A stretch of 64,000 nt of DNA, taken from positions 124,001 through 188,000 of the forward strand of contig JAFYQD010000003.1 in NCBI GenBank assembly GCA_017547245.1, written 5' to 3'. Origin of the DNA: Oscillospiraceae bacterium (GTDB lineage Bacteria; Bacillota; Clostridia; Oscillospirales; Ruminococcaceae). A model generated the notes under the pieces. The model was not told where the DNA came from, did not search any database, and saw only the letters and a list, made by a program, of their open reading frames with translations. Positions within the stretch are counted from its first letter, which is position 1. Each line of letters begins with the position of its first letter. This document shows, in pieces, positions 51,890 through 60,136 of this stretch. Made by a program: the position numbers and the translations under genes.

Positions 51890-51913
51890 TCATTTTTAAC
51901 CGATATTTTGGGG

Positions 51914-52927
51914 TCAGATTTGATATAGCTTCATGTCGCCCGAACGCACCCAACCCAGTTTGCGGAAGATGCTGTCAAAGAAAAGAGTAAGCACTGCCGG
52001 AGCAATAAAATGCATGGCAATGATCTCAATCAGCAGCAGAATGGGATCCATGCTGCCCGACATGGCGGCCCAGGCACCAAACTGGCCGACCAGACCGCTG
52101 GTGCCCATGCCTGCACCGGTGGGGGTGTTGGTCATTTTAAGGATGCAGGTGGAAACGGGACCCAGCACTGCCGAAGCAAGGGTGGGAGCCAGCCAGATAA
52201 GGGGGCGGCGCATGATGTTGGAGAACTGAAGCATAGAAGTGCCCAGCCCCTGCGAAAGAAAACCGCCGAAGCCATTTTCGCGGTAAGAAGCGACGGCAAA
52301 GCCGATCATCTGGGCCGAACAGCCGATGGCGGCCGCACCGGCGGCAAGACCGCTCAGGTTAAGCATGATGCACAGGGCGGCCGAACTGACAGGTGCGGTA
52401 AGCACCATGCCCACAATGACGGCAACCAGAATGCCCATGGGCAGGGGATGCATGGCGGTGGCCATGTTGATGGTTTCGCCCAATCCGTTCATAAAGGCCT
52501 GAATGTAGGGGCCGGTAAGACCTGCCACAAAACAGCCCGAAGTGATGGTGACAATGGGAGTGATAACGATATCCATTTTGGTGTGGCCAGAAACCAGATT
52601 GCCGATTTCGCCGCCCACCACGGCACCGATGAAGGCGCCCACGGGGCCACCCACCTGATAGCCGTAGGCGCCGGCAGCCACGCAGGAGAAAATAACCAGA
52701 GGTTTTTCTTTAAGGCCCACGGCAACGGCTGCACCGATGGCACCGCCCACCACGGGGGAAGAGGCTCCGATGACCTCAGCAAAGGGAGCCAAAAAAGAAA
52801 GCACAGGGATTTTGGCAAGCTGAGACATGATAAGACCGATAATCAGCGAGGAAAACAGACCCATGGCCATATAGCTCATGGCGTCGATGAAATAGCGCGA
52901 AAAAATGGAGCGAACATTACGTGCCAT
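51914..52927 (-). CDS. PTS EIIC-like membrane protein (PTS_EIIC_2 type), orphan
   Basis: The 337-residue protein is almost wholly hydrophobic and Gly/Ala-rich, with about nine or ten helices. Stretches such as GQFGAWAAMSG, SGHTKMDIVITPIVTI, NTPTGAGMGTSGLVGQ and MHFIAPAVLTLFFD fit the stand-alone EIIC type 2 family. No EIIA or EIIB domain is fused or adjacent, so sugar phosphotransfer would need partners elsewhere, or the protein is a non-PTS carrier. It has its own good promoter and is followed by fba. Substrate unknown. Confidence 0.8.
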   Translation of the reverse strand: MARNVRSIFSRYFIDAMSYMAMGLFSSLIIGLIMSQLAKIPVLSFLAPFAEVIGASSPVVGGAIGAAVAVGLKEKPLVIFSCVAAGAYGYQVGGPVGAFIGAVVGGEIGNLVSGHTKMDIVITPIVTITSGCFVAGLTGPYIQAFMNGLGETINMATAMHPLPMGILVAVIVGMVLTAPVSSAALCIMLNLSGLAAGAAAIGCSAQMIGFAVASYRENGFGGFLSQGLGTSMLQFSNIMRRPLIWLAPTLASAVLGPVSTCILKMTNTPTGAGMGTSGLVGQFGAWAAMSGSMDPILLLIEIIAMHFIAPAVLTLFFDSIFRKLGWVRSGDMKLYQI

Positions 52928-52965
52928 GTTGCATCACCCTTCTTTTCAACAAAATCTTTTTCTTC

Positions 52966-52994
52966 ATTCTATCACCAGCCAAACGGCTTGACAA
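52966..52994 (-). promoter_or_regulatory. Promoter of the EIIC-like gene
   Basis: On the minus strand, TTGTCA, 17 bases, TAGAAT, about 35 bases upstream of the start. Confidence 0.7.
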
Positions 52995-53134
52995 TGTTAG
53001 AAATAGAAGAAAAATGAGGTAAAACAGGTTGAAAAAGGGCGGATTTGGCAGAATGTGAAAGGATGGTTTCAATGATGGGATTTTTGTGATATACTATTTG
53101 GGTATGATACCGTTAACAAAGGAGTGTTGAAACA

Positions 53135-53611
53135 ATGGTAACCATTGAAATGGAAAACGGCAAAAAGATCGAGATTGAGCTTTATCCCGATGTTGCCCCC
53201 ATCACTGTACAGAACTTTATTGACCTGGTAAACAAGGGCTTTTACAACGGCCTGTGCTTCCACCGTGTCATCTACGGCTTTATGATTCAGGGCGGCTGTC
53301 CCGAAGGCACCGGTATGGGCGGCCCCGGCTATGGCATCAAGGGCGAATTCCGCAGAAACGGTGTGGACAACAACCTGAAGCACACCCGTGGTGTTATTTC
53401 CATGGCACGCAGCATGCTGCCCAATTCTGCCGGCAGCCAGTTCTTTATCATGCACAAGGATGCTCCCCATCTGGATGGCTCTTACGCCGCCTTTGGCAAG
53501 GTGGTTTCGGGCATGGAAGTGGTGGACGAAATTGCCGAATGCGACACTGATGAACGCGATATGCCTCTGGATGCCCAGATTATGAAGACCGTTACCTATA
53601 CTGCCGACTGA
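53135..53611 (+). CDS. Cyclophilin-type peptidyl-prolyl cis-trans isomerase
   Basis: The 158-residue protein has no signal peptide and is cytoplasmic. Cyclophilin marks: FIDLVNKGFYNGLCFHRVIYGFMIQGG with the catalytic Arg, GEFRRNGVDNNLKHTRGVISMAR, NSAGSQFFIMHKDAPHLDGSYAAFGKV. It accelerates prolyl isomerisation during folding. An AAAGGAG site precedes the ATG. A TATACT element near 53090 is a possible -10. A strong terminator follows. Confidence 0.96.
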   Translation: MVTIEMENGKKIEIELYPDVAPITVQNFIDLVNKGFYNGLCFHRVIYGFMIQGGCPEGTGMGGPGYGIKGEFRRNGVDNNLKHTRGVISMARSMLPNSAGSQFFIMHKDAPHLDGSYAAFGKVVSGMEVVDEIAECDTDERDMPLDAQIMKTVTYTAD

Positions 53612-53619
53612 TGAAATGG

Positions 53620-53653
53620 CAAACCCCCTCTGCACCGCAGAGGGGGTTTTTTA
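53620..53653. terminator. Bidirectional intrinsic terminator
   Basis: A 10-bp stem CCCCCTCTGC/GCAGAGGGGG with a 3-base loop, then TTTTTT. It serves the cyclophilin gene (+); the minus-strand spmB ends at its edge. Confidence 0.92.
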
Positions 53654-54175
53654 TTGCCCAAACAGCCACAGCACAGCCAAAGAACTGAAGACAAAACCGG
53701 CCAAATCCGCCCCGAGGGCCGCAGGCAGGGTGTGGCGTGTTTTGCGCACATCTATGGCGCCATAATAAACGGCAATGGTGTAAAAGGTGGTTTCGGTCGA
53801 GCCCATCATTACGCTGGCCACCCGCCCCACAAAACTGTCGGGACCGTGGCTGTCCAGCAGGTCACGAAAAACAGCCATGCCGCCGCTGCCCGAAACGGGA
53901 CGCAGCAGGGCAAGGGGCATTACCTCAGTGGGTAACCCCAAAAACTGGGCAGCCGGCTTCAGACCGTGGCTGAGCAGATCCAATGCCCCCGAAGCTTTGA
54001 AAACCCCTACGGCGGTAATCAGCCCCACCAGCGAGGGCAGAATGCGCACCGCCGTGGATAAGCCTTCTTTGGCACCCTCCAGAAAAACATCAAAGACCGG
54101 GACATTCTGCAGCAGACCGTAAAGCAAAAAAACAGCAACAATGGATGGAACAATGTAGTGGTTAAAGCCTTCCAT
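53651..54175 (-). CDS. spmB: Spore maturation protein B
   Basis: The 174-residue Gate/nucleoside-recognition-domain membrane protein starts MEGFNHYIVPSIVAVFLLYGLLQNVPVFDVFLEGAKEGL, with LLRPVSGSGGMAVFRDLL and MMGSTETTFYTIAVYYGA. In Bacillus, SpmA and SpmB are needed for full dehydration of the spore core. ATG 54175 has AAAGGAAG 7 bases upstream; the extra frame before it lies in spmA. It overlaps the end of spmA by 14 bases, so the two are coupled. Confidence 0.94.
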   Translation of the reverse strand: MEGFNHYIVPSIVAVFLLYGLLQNVPVFDVFLEGAKEGLSTAVRILPSLVGLITAVGVFKASGALDLLSHGLKPAAQFLGLPTEVMPLALLRPVSGSGGMAVFRDLLDSHGPDSFVGRVASVMMGSTETTFYTIAVYYGAIDVRKTRHTLPAALGADLAGFVFSSLAVLWLFGQ

Positions 54176-54770
54176 GGCAATGCTTCCTTTCGTGGGAATG
54201 CCCCAGCCCCAACAGTTTGGCAAGGGTTACGCCAACAACCACTGAGGCCGAGCTGGCCAGCCAGACGGCCGGAAGAATGTCGAAGGGGGAGGAACTGCCT
54301 GCCTGAAGGCGCAGCAGACCGACGGTGGTGGGCAGCAGGTCAAGGGCAGCAGTGTTGAGCACAACAAACATGGCCATGTGGTTGGTGGCCACCCCCTGCA
54401 GCGGCGAAAGTTTGGCCAGTTCTTTCATGGCGTTTATGCCCAGAGGGGTGGCGGCGTTGCCCAACCCCAGCAGGTTGGCCGATATATTCATGGAAATGGC
54501 CCGCATGGCCGGACCATGTGGGTCAAGGCCGGGAAAGGCAATGCGGGTAAGGGGAGAAAGCAGACGGCTGATTTTTTCGGTAAGGCCTGCACGGTCGGCC
54601 ACCTTCATCAGGCCGCACCACAGGCAGATGCTGCCGGTCAGCCCCACCACCAGCTCCACGGCGCTGCCGCATTCGGTCATCAGGGCCGAGGACACAGCTT
54701 CCATGCGGCCGCAAAGCAGGGCAACCATGATGCCAAACAGAATCATTCCTGCGAAAATATAGTTCATCAT
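54162..54770 (-). CDS. spmA: Spore maturation protein A
   Basis: The protein is about 202 residues from ATG 54770 (MMNYIFAGMILFGIMVALLCGRM). It has the SpmA pattern ELVVGLTGSICLWCGLMKVADRAGL, then ISANLLGLGNAATPLGINAMKEL and MAMFVVLNTAALDLLPTTVGLLR. A membrane partner of SpmB, it acts in spore core dehydration. The start is uncertain by one or two codons because two Met codons are adjacent and the AAGGAG site is 13 bases away. It is divergent from an AbrB-like regulator gene. Confidence 0.93.
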   Translation of the reverse strand: MMNYIFAGMILFGIMVALLCGRMEAVSSALMTECGSAVELVVGLTGSICLWCGLMKVADRAGLTEKISRLLSPLTRIAFPGLDPHGPAMRAISMNISANLLGLGNAATPLGINAMKELAKLSPLQGVATNHMAMFVVLNTAALDLLPTTVGLLRLQAGSSSPFDILPAVWLASSASVVVGVTLAKLLGLGHSHERKHCHGRL

Positions 54771-54817
54771 AGGCTCGGTTTCGCTCCTTTTTAAGGGGTA
54801 TTTCCTGTCGAATCTTG

Positions 54818-54846
54818 TTGACAAAACGGGGCAGTAATGCTATATT
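54818..54846 (+). promoter_or_regulatory. Promoter of the AbrB-like gene
   Basis: TTGACA, 17 bases, TATATT, about 80 bases before the start. A second TTGACA with an ACAACTGGTTGT inverted repeat near 54862 could be an operator. Confidence 0.75.
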
Positions 54847-54928
54847 TTTACCGATAAGAATTGACAACTGGTTGTACCTTGAATCAGCTGTTGCCCGATA
54901 TAACCATAGAGAAAAAGGAGTAGACAGC

Positions 54929-55171
54929 ATGAAAGGAACGGGCATTGTAAGAAAAGTGGACGAGTTGGGCCGCATTGTTTTGCCTATCGAATTGAGAAGA
55001 ACCCTGGGAATCAATGAACGTGATGCCGTAGAAATTTTTGTGGATGGCCAGCGTGTTATTCTGCAGAAGTATGAGCCTGCCTGTGTATTTTGCGGCAGCA
55101 CCGACGGCATTGCCGATTTTAAGGGACGCAATGTCTGCAAAAAATGCCGTAAGCAGCTTTCGGCTGTGTGA
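54929..55171 (+). CDS. AbrB/SpoVT-type transition-state regulator with C-terminal Cys-pair motif
   Basis: The 80-residue protein starts with the swapped-hairpin AbrB fold: MKGTGIVRKVDELGRIVLPIELRRTLGI, then ERDAVEIFVDGQRVILQKY. The tail has CVFCG and CKKC 19 residues apart, a likely zinc site. AbrB-type factors control the shift from growth to stationary phase and sporulation in Firmicutes. AAGGAG lies upstream of the ATG; the longer frame covers the promoter. Its position opposite spmAB fits a sporulation link. Confidence 0.92.
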   Translation: MKGTGIVRKVDELGRIVLPIELRRTLGINERDAVEIFVDGQRVILQKYEPACVFCGSTDGIADFKGRNVCKKCRKQLSAV

Positions 55172-55189
55172 TTGAAAAGAAGCAAGGAT

Positions 55190-55226
55190 GCCGGATGCAG
55201 GTAGAGACCTGTTCCGGCTTTTTTTG
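55190..55226 (+). terminator. Intrinsic terminator after the AbrB-like gene
   Basis: Stem GCCGGA-GCAGGT/ACCTGT-TCCGGC with one mismatch and a 4-base loop, then TTTTTTT. Confidence 0.88.
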
Positions 55227-55246
55227 TATCAGGAGGTGAGTTCCCT

Positions 55247-56179
55247 ATGGAAAAATGCATAGATTCCGCTGTGCCTGTGCTGAAGGCCTGCCGCAGGGCG
55301 GTGGGGCGCATTGGTCTGGCCATGACCATTGGTCTGGCGGTCAGCCAGGGAGCCTGCCTGGCACTGGTGCTGTGGCTGGACAGTTTTGCCCCCGCCAGTC
55401 TGGATAACCCGTGGGTAAGCATTACGGTATCCACCCTGCCCATCTATCTGCTGTGCATTCCAATCGTTTATCTGATGGTGCGGCGTTTGCCTGCGGCCTA
55501 TCCCCTTGAAATCAAAAGGATTGGCATTGGGGCAACAGCAGCGTTTGCATTGGCCACCTACGCCCTGTTTTACATCAGCCAGATTGTTACCATGGGCGGC
55601 ATCGAAATGCTTAGTTTTTTGACCGAAAGGGACTACAACAACGCTTTGGAGCAGGTGTTGGATACCAATTCGGCAGCCACTTTTTTGGTGGTGGGTCTGC
55701 TGGGCCCCATTATGGAGGAACTGCTTTTCCGGGGATTGATTCTGCGCCGCCTGCTGCCCTATGGCAGAACCTTTGCCGTTGTGGGCTCGGCCGTCATGTT
55801 CGGGCTGTTCCACGCAAATCTTTTCCAGATAGGCTATGCCTTTGCCACCGGGCTGGCGCTGGCATACATTACGGTGCGCACCGGCAGCATTCTGCATGCG
55901 GCGGTGATGCACGTCTTCTTTAATACTTACAGCAATCTGATTGTTTTTATGCTGGAAAGAAACGAGACGATTGCAAATGTGTGTTCTGTGCTGATTATGC
56001 TGGCAGCCGCAGCCGGTGTGGTGGTGCTGGTGCGCAAACGAAAGACCATTGCCTACCATCTGCGCCCTGCCCCGGTGGAACCCGGGCACACCCTGTTGGC
56101 AGGACTGAAAACACCGGGATTTTGGTTGTTTGTGCTGGCCTGCTTGGGATTGGCCGTCTATTTTATGATAACCCTGTAA
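55247..56179 (+). CDS. CPBP-family intramembrane metalloprotease
   Basis: The 310-residue protein with about eight hydrophobic segments has the CPBP (Abi/CAAX) motifs: GPIMEELLFRGLILRRL, with the EE and R catalytic residues near 156-161; VMFGLFHAN; and the last His/Asn in AVMHVFFNTYSN. Members cleave within membranes or act in bacteriocin self-immunity. The substrate is unknown. AGGAGG lies 9 bases before the ATG. The gene follows directly after the AbrB-like terminator, so its promoter is unclear; readthrough is possible. Confidence 0.9.
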   Translation: MEKCIDSAVPVLKACRRAVGRIGLAMTIGLAVSQGACLALVLWLDSFAPASLDNPWVSITVSTLPIYLLCIPIVYLMVRRLPAAYPLEIKRIGIGATAAFALATYALFYISQIVTMGGIEMLSFLTERDYNNALEQVLDTNSAATFLVVGLLGPIMEELLFRGLILRRLLPYGRTFAVVGSAVMFGLFHANLFQIGYAFATGLALAYITVRTGSILHAAVMHVFFNTYSNLIVFMLERNETIANVCSVLIMLAAAAGVVVLVRKRKTIAYHLRPAPVEPGHTLLAGLKTPGFWLFVLACLGLAVYFMITL

Positions 56180-56184
56180 AAAAA

Positions 56185-56220
56185 GAACCCCCGATGCAGC
56201 AATGCATCGGGGGATTTTTT
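56185..56220. terminator. Bidirectional intrinsic terminator
   Basis: A 10-bp stem CCCCCGATGC/GCATCGGGGG with a 6-base loop, A-run before and TTTTTT after. It serves the CPBP gene (+) and the glycosyltransferase gene (-). Confidence 0.92.
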
Positions 56221-57592
56221 ATTCCGAAAGGTCCTGATTCAGGTTGTCTACAATTTTTTGAAGTTCATCACGCATTTTGCGTTTTACCGCTTTGCCGGCA
56301 TTGTGATAGGTGCGTTTGATTTTGCCCTTTACCAGACGATAGCGGCGTCGGGTGTGACGAACCTTTTTTTCGGCGGCATGCACACCACGGAAGAACATCT
56401 GGCCGGCAGGGGGCAGGCGGTGCTTTTTGGTGCGGTCGTGTTCAGCCAAAACCTCCTGATAGCGGTCAAACGCCCGTTCCACCGCATCGTCCCAGGAAAG
56501 ATAGACCGTTTCGGCGGCATCCAAACCCATGGCGGTTACCTTTTCGGGGTTGTTCCAGACCACATCAAGGGCGTCGGCAAAGCTTTGGGGATCTTCTTTA
56601 CACAGAAGACCGTTTTTGCCGTGGACGATGCCCTCGGCAGCACAGCTGCCGCGCAGCAGCAGGCTGGGGCAATCGCAGGCAGCGGCTTCTTTGACCACAA
56701 TGCCGCTGGTGTCGTAGTTGTTGGTGAACAAAAAGAGGTCGGCACGGCTGAAATAGACACGCAGCAGTTCACGGTCACGGATGGCACCGGGAAAAATGCA
56801 GTCATCCTGAAGCCCCAGCTGTGCGGCATACTCCATGATGGCATCACGGTCCATGCCATCGCCCACAAAAATGGCGTGAAAAGCATGGTCGCGTTTTTTG
56901 GCCTCGGCAAGACCATCCAGCATCAGCCGCAGACCCTTGTACCAGACCATGCGGGCAACAAACAGAAAAACAGGAAGCCCGTCGTTGAGGCCATACTGTT
57001 GGGAAAGGGAATCGATGGCCTGTTGGGGCGCACGGCCTTTGGCAAAATCGGTGCCGTTTTCCATAACACGGTAGCTGCCGGTGTATCCCAGACTGCGCAG
57101 GTTCTGGCCGGCGCCTTCCGATACGGTCCAAACTTCATCACAGGCCGCAATTTGAGAAACCAGAAACTTTACCGAAGCCTTGCGCATGGCAGAAAAGGCC
57201 ACACGGCGTTCGATGTCATATTCAAACTTGGTATGGTAGGTAAAGACCACCGGTGCGCCCGTATAGTAACGCAGCACACGGGCCAGCACAGTGGAAACAA
57301 AGGGACAATGGGTGTGAATGAGATCAATGCCGTGTTTTTCGATTTGTGTTACGGCAATGGGGTCAAAGGGATAGCCGGCGCGGTAACCCAGCCGCTGGCT
57401 GACATTGGCGCTGGGGTAACGAATCACGGGAAAACCGTAATCATCCTGAACATCGGGATACCAGGGGGTGGCAACCACCGACTTCCCGTAGCTTTTTTGG
57501 ATGCAGCGGGCGTAATTCAGCGCAACCTGTGCCACACCGTCGATGGTGGGAGGGAAAGAATCGTTTAGCTGAACAACGGTAAGTTTTTTCAT
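56219..57592 (-). CDS. Family 4 (GT-B) glycosyltransferase
   Basis: The 457-residue protein has the GT-B layout. The N-terminal acceptor half begins VVQLNDSFPPTIDGVAQVALNYA and has DLIHTHCPF and FTYHTKFEYD. The nucleotide-sugar half has VFLFVARMVWYKGLRLMLDGL, IFVGDG and the E-x7-E-like stretch DTSGIVVKEAAACDCP. It resembles enzymes that glycosylate diacylglycerol or polyprenol lipids. A basic tail of about 60 residues (KKVRHTRRRYRLVKGKIKR) suggests contact with acidic membranes. It is last in an operon with cca, 21 bases apart. Confidence 0.9.
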   Translation of the reverse strand: MKKLTVVQLNDSFPPTIDGVAQVALNYARCIQKSYGKSVVATPWYPDVQDDYGFPVIRYPSANVSQRLGYRAGYPFDPIAVTQIEKHGIDLIHTHCPFVSTVLARVLRYYTGAPVVFTYHTKFEYDIERRVAFSAMRKASVKFLVSQIAACDEVWTVSEGAGQNLRSLGYTGSYRVMENGTDFAKGRAPQQAIDSLSQQYGLNDGLPVFLFVARMVWYKGLRLMLDGLAEAKKRDHAFHAIFVGDGMDRDAIMEYAAQLGLQDDCIFPGAIRDRELLRVYFSRADLFLFTNNYDTSGIVVKEAAACDCPSLLLRGSCAAEGIVHGKNGLLCKEDPQSFADALDVVWNNPEKVTAMGLDAAETVYLSWDDAVERAFDRYQEVLAEHDRTKKHRLPPAGQMFFRGVHAAEKKVRHTRRRYRLVKGKIKRTYHNAGKAVKRKMRDELQKIVDNLNQDLSE

Positions 57593-57613
57593 GTGAAAAA
57601 CTCCTTTTGCGGG

Positions 57614-58954
57614 TCAGGGGGATTGTTTTTCCAGACGGCGTTCCACCGAGCGAAGCAGGCGCTCCCTTTGGTTGGGCAGGCGGCCGTCCATTACATCGCA
57701 CAGCAGCCGCTGAAGCATTTCGCCGATGGCGCTGCCCTTCAGACCAAGGGCCATCAGGTCGCTGCCGTTGACAGCCAGTTGGCTCAGGCAGCAGCAATCG
57801 CCGTCATCAATGATCGAGCCAATCAAGGCCTCCAGATCATCGTAGTATTCGGTATAGTTGTAGATGGGGTTCTGGGCACCGTTGTCGGCACGCTTCAGCG
57901 CAAGCAGATCCAGCATACCCCGGGGGCCCAGCCGGCCGAACCAACGGCGTACCTTGGGGCGTTCCAACGGAATAAGGGCATCGTGATATTTTACCAGATC
58001 GCAGACCTTATACCGCAGGTCGGCGGGGCAGGCCAGCTTTTTCAGCAGATTTTGGGCAATGGTGTGGCTGACCTCGCCATGACCGTAGAAATGCCCGACA
58101 CCTTCTTCATCACGGGTAAAGACTGCAGGCTTTCCGCAATCGTGCAGCAGCGCAGCCAGCCGCAAATGGGGCAGAGGCTCTACCAGCGAAAGGGCGTGTA
58201 CGCAGTGCTGCCACACATCATGGATGTGGTGGATGTTGTGCTGTTTGTGGCCCAGCATGGGGGCCAGCTCGGGCAGCATGGCACCTATGACATCGCCGTA
58301 TTCCAGCAAAACAGACAGCGCATTGCTGCCGCAGCATATCCCCAGCAGTTCGGGGAAGATGCGTTCGCTGGCAACCAAAGCAAGATTGTGGGCGCAGGCA
58401 TGAACCGCAGCGGCGGTTTGCGGATGGATGGAAAAATCAAGCTGAGAGGAAAAGCGAATGGCACGCACCACCCGAAGGGCATCTTCGTCAAAGCGGAGAA
58501 CAGGGTCCCCCACACAGCGTATCAGATGGGCCTGCAAATCGGTTTGTCCGCCAAAAGGATCCTGCAGCCCACCATGGGGATTCCATGCCATGGCGTTTAC
58601 GGTAAAATCGCGGCGGGCAAGATCCTGGGTAAGGTTGGTGGTGAAGGAGACGCTGTCGGGGCGGCGGCCGTCGGAATAGGTGCCATCCACACGATAGGTG
58701 GTGATTTCGATGGGCTGGTGATCCAGCAGCAGGGTGACGGTGCCGTGGTGCAGCCCGGTTTGCAGCAGACGATGGCCCTTAAAAACCGACATGGTCTGTT
58801 GGGGAAGCGCAGAGGTGGTGATGTCCCAGTCGTGGGGAGTATGCCCCAGCAGACTATCGCGTACACAGCCGCCCACTGCCCATGCCTCAAAGCCTGCATC
58901 GTTCAGTGTCTGCAAAACAAAAAGGACCGAAGCAGGCGGATTCAGTTGTCTCAT
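57614..58954 (-). CDS. cca: CCA tRNA nucleotidyltransferase
   Basis: The 446-residue class II enzyme adds or repairs the tRNA 3' CCA. Marks: AVGGCVRDSLLGHTPHDWDITTSA with the catalytic DxD, RRDFTVNAMAW, and DEDALRVVRAIRFSSQLDF. An HD-type domain follows (LAALLHDCGKPAVFT). AGGGGGCGG lies before the ATG. It sits between a DUF2007 gene and a glycosyltransferase gene in a tight minus-strand operon. Confidence 0.96.
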   Translation of the reverse strand: MRQLNPPASVLFVLQTLNDAGFEAWAVGGCVRDSLLGHTPHDWDITTSALPQQTMSVFKGHRLLQTGLHHGTVTLLLDHQPIEITTYRVDGTYSDGRRPDSVSFTTNLTQDLARRDFTVNAMAWNPHGGLQDPFGGQTDLQAHLIRCVGDPVLRFDEDALRVVRAIRFSSQLDFSIHPQTAAAVHACAHNLALVASERIFPELLGICCGSNALSVLLEYGDVIGAMLPELAPMLGHKQHNIHHIHDVWQHCVHALSLVEPLPHLRLAALLHDCGKPAVFTRDEEGVGHFYGHGEVSHTIAQNLLKKLACPADLRYKVCDLVKYHDALIPLERPKVRRWFGRLGPRGMLDLLALKRADNGAQNPIYNYTEYYDDLEALIGSIIDDGDCCCLSQLAVNGSDLMALGLKGSAIGEMLQRLLCDVMDGRLPNQRERLLRSVERRLEKQSP

Positions 58955-58988
58955 GGATGCCGCCCCCTTCGGTCAAGTTTTTTAGCTA

Positions 58989-59369
58989 TCAGTGTAACGT
59001 GGTTTTGAGAAGAAACAGCACAAGGGCTGCTGCCGCAATGGCGATGTAAAGAGTAATAAAGCTCTGCTTGCTGGGAGGAGGATCCTGCCCCTCAAGCATT
59101 TCGGGATCATAGGGAGGCAGGTTGCCCGAAACGGAATCGGAAAAATAGGCTTCCAGAATTCCACGGGCATCTTCCAGACGGTCGGCAGGAACATACAGCT
59201 GGCGGCCGGAGGGCGAAAACCCGATGGCGTTGCGCAAAAAGCTGCCGGAAGAAGAATCGGTGCACCAGCATTCGATACCCTCGTTTTTCAGCAGTTCGAT
59301 GATCATGGGTGCGTCGATGCCGTCGGCCACATTGGCCAGCAGGGCAATGTTTTTATTCTGTTCAGACAT
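58989..59369 (-). CDS. DUF2007-type protein with C-terminal membrane anchor
   Basis: The 126-residue protein has an N-terminal DUF2007-like domain (ALLANVADGIDAPMIIELLKNEGIECWCTD, then LYVPADRLEDARGIL), related to PII-like putative signal-transducing folds. An acidic Pro-rich linker and one membrane segment (about 103-122) end it, so the domain faces the cytoplasm. GGGAGG precedes the ATG. It lies 34 bases before cca and 18 bases after mtnN. Function unknown. Confidence 0.8.
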   Translation of the reverse strand: MSEQNKNIALLANVADGIDAPMIIELLKNEGIECWCTDSSSGSFLRNAIGFSPSGRQLYVPADRLEDARGILEAYFSDSVSGNLPPYDPEMLEGQDPPPSKQSFITLYIAIAAAALVLFLLKTTLH

Positions 59370-59387
59370 GATGTGTTCCTCCCTTGA

Positions 59388-60083
59388 TCAGGCCAGACGG
59401 CGCAGCATGCTGCGCACCAGCTTGGCCGAGCAGGCCGCGGCGTGCTTTTCAAAGGTGGGGTAATCCTCTACCGCCTCGGCATTGGCATTATCCGAGATGG
59501 CACGCACCACCAGATAAGGGGTTTGGTTGAGCCATGCGGCGTGGGCAATGGCGGCGCCTTCCATTTCGGTGCAAAGGGCGTCAAAGCGCTCGCGCAGACG
59601 GGTCTTTTGTTCCTTGCGGGCAACAAACAGGTCGCCGGTTACCACACGGCCGGTATGTACCTTGATTTCGGGAAGATATTCGGCACAGCAGCTTTGTGCC
59701 AGTTCCAGCAGTTGGGGGTCGGCCGGGAAGTCGGAACAATCCTGCTGAGGAATGATGCCCACCTCGTAGCCGAAGGGAACGGCATTCATATCATGCTGTT
59801 GGGCGCTGGTGGAGAGAACGATGTCGCCGATGTTTACATCAAGACCCACCGAGCCGGCAATGCCGGTGTTGATGACAGCCTTGGGTTGATAGCGGTCAAT
59901 CAGAATCTGGGTGCAGACGGCGGCATTTACCTTGCCCACCCCCGAGCGCACCACAACGGCGTCGGTGCCTTCCAGTTTGCCCGAAATAAACTTCATGCCT
60001 GCGTGGTTATAGGTGATGGGGTTTTCCATGGCGCCAATCAATTCGACAACTTCCAGCTCCATAGCTCCTATGATTCCAATCAT
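59388..60083 (-). CDS. mtnN: 5'-methylthioadenosine/S-adenosylhomocysteine nucleosidase
   Basis: The 231-residue nucleosidase removes adenine from MTA and SAH, the waste products of polyamine synthesis and methylation. Marks: MIGIIGAMELEVVEL, VVRSGVGKVNAA, NTGIAGSVG, GDLFV, and the catalytic region CTEMEGAAIAHAAW, then VVRAISDNA with the Asp acid. A GGAGG site supports the ATG. It may share a transcript with the DUF6125 gene upstream. Confidence 0.96.
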   Translation of the reverse strand: MIGIIGAMELEVVELIGAMENPITYNHAGMKFISGKLEGTDAVVVRSGVGKVNAAVCTQILIDRYQPKAVINTGIAGSVGLDVNIGDIVLSTSAQQHDMNAVPFGYEVGIIPQQDCSDFPADPQLLELAQSCCAEYLPEIKVHTGRVVTGDLFVARKEQKTRLRERFDALCTEMEGAAIAHAAWLNQTPYLVVRAISDNANAEAVEDYPTFEKHAAACSAKLVRSMLRRLA

Positions 60084-60136
60084 AATATGTCCTCCGTTAT
60101 ATTCTGTAAAAAGATTTCGAAAATTTTATGAACATT

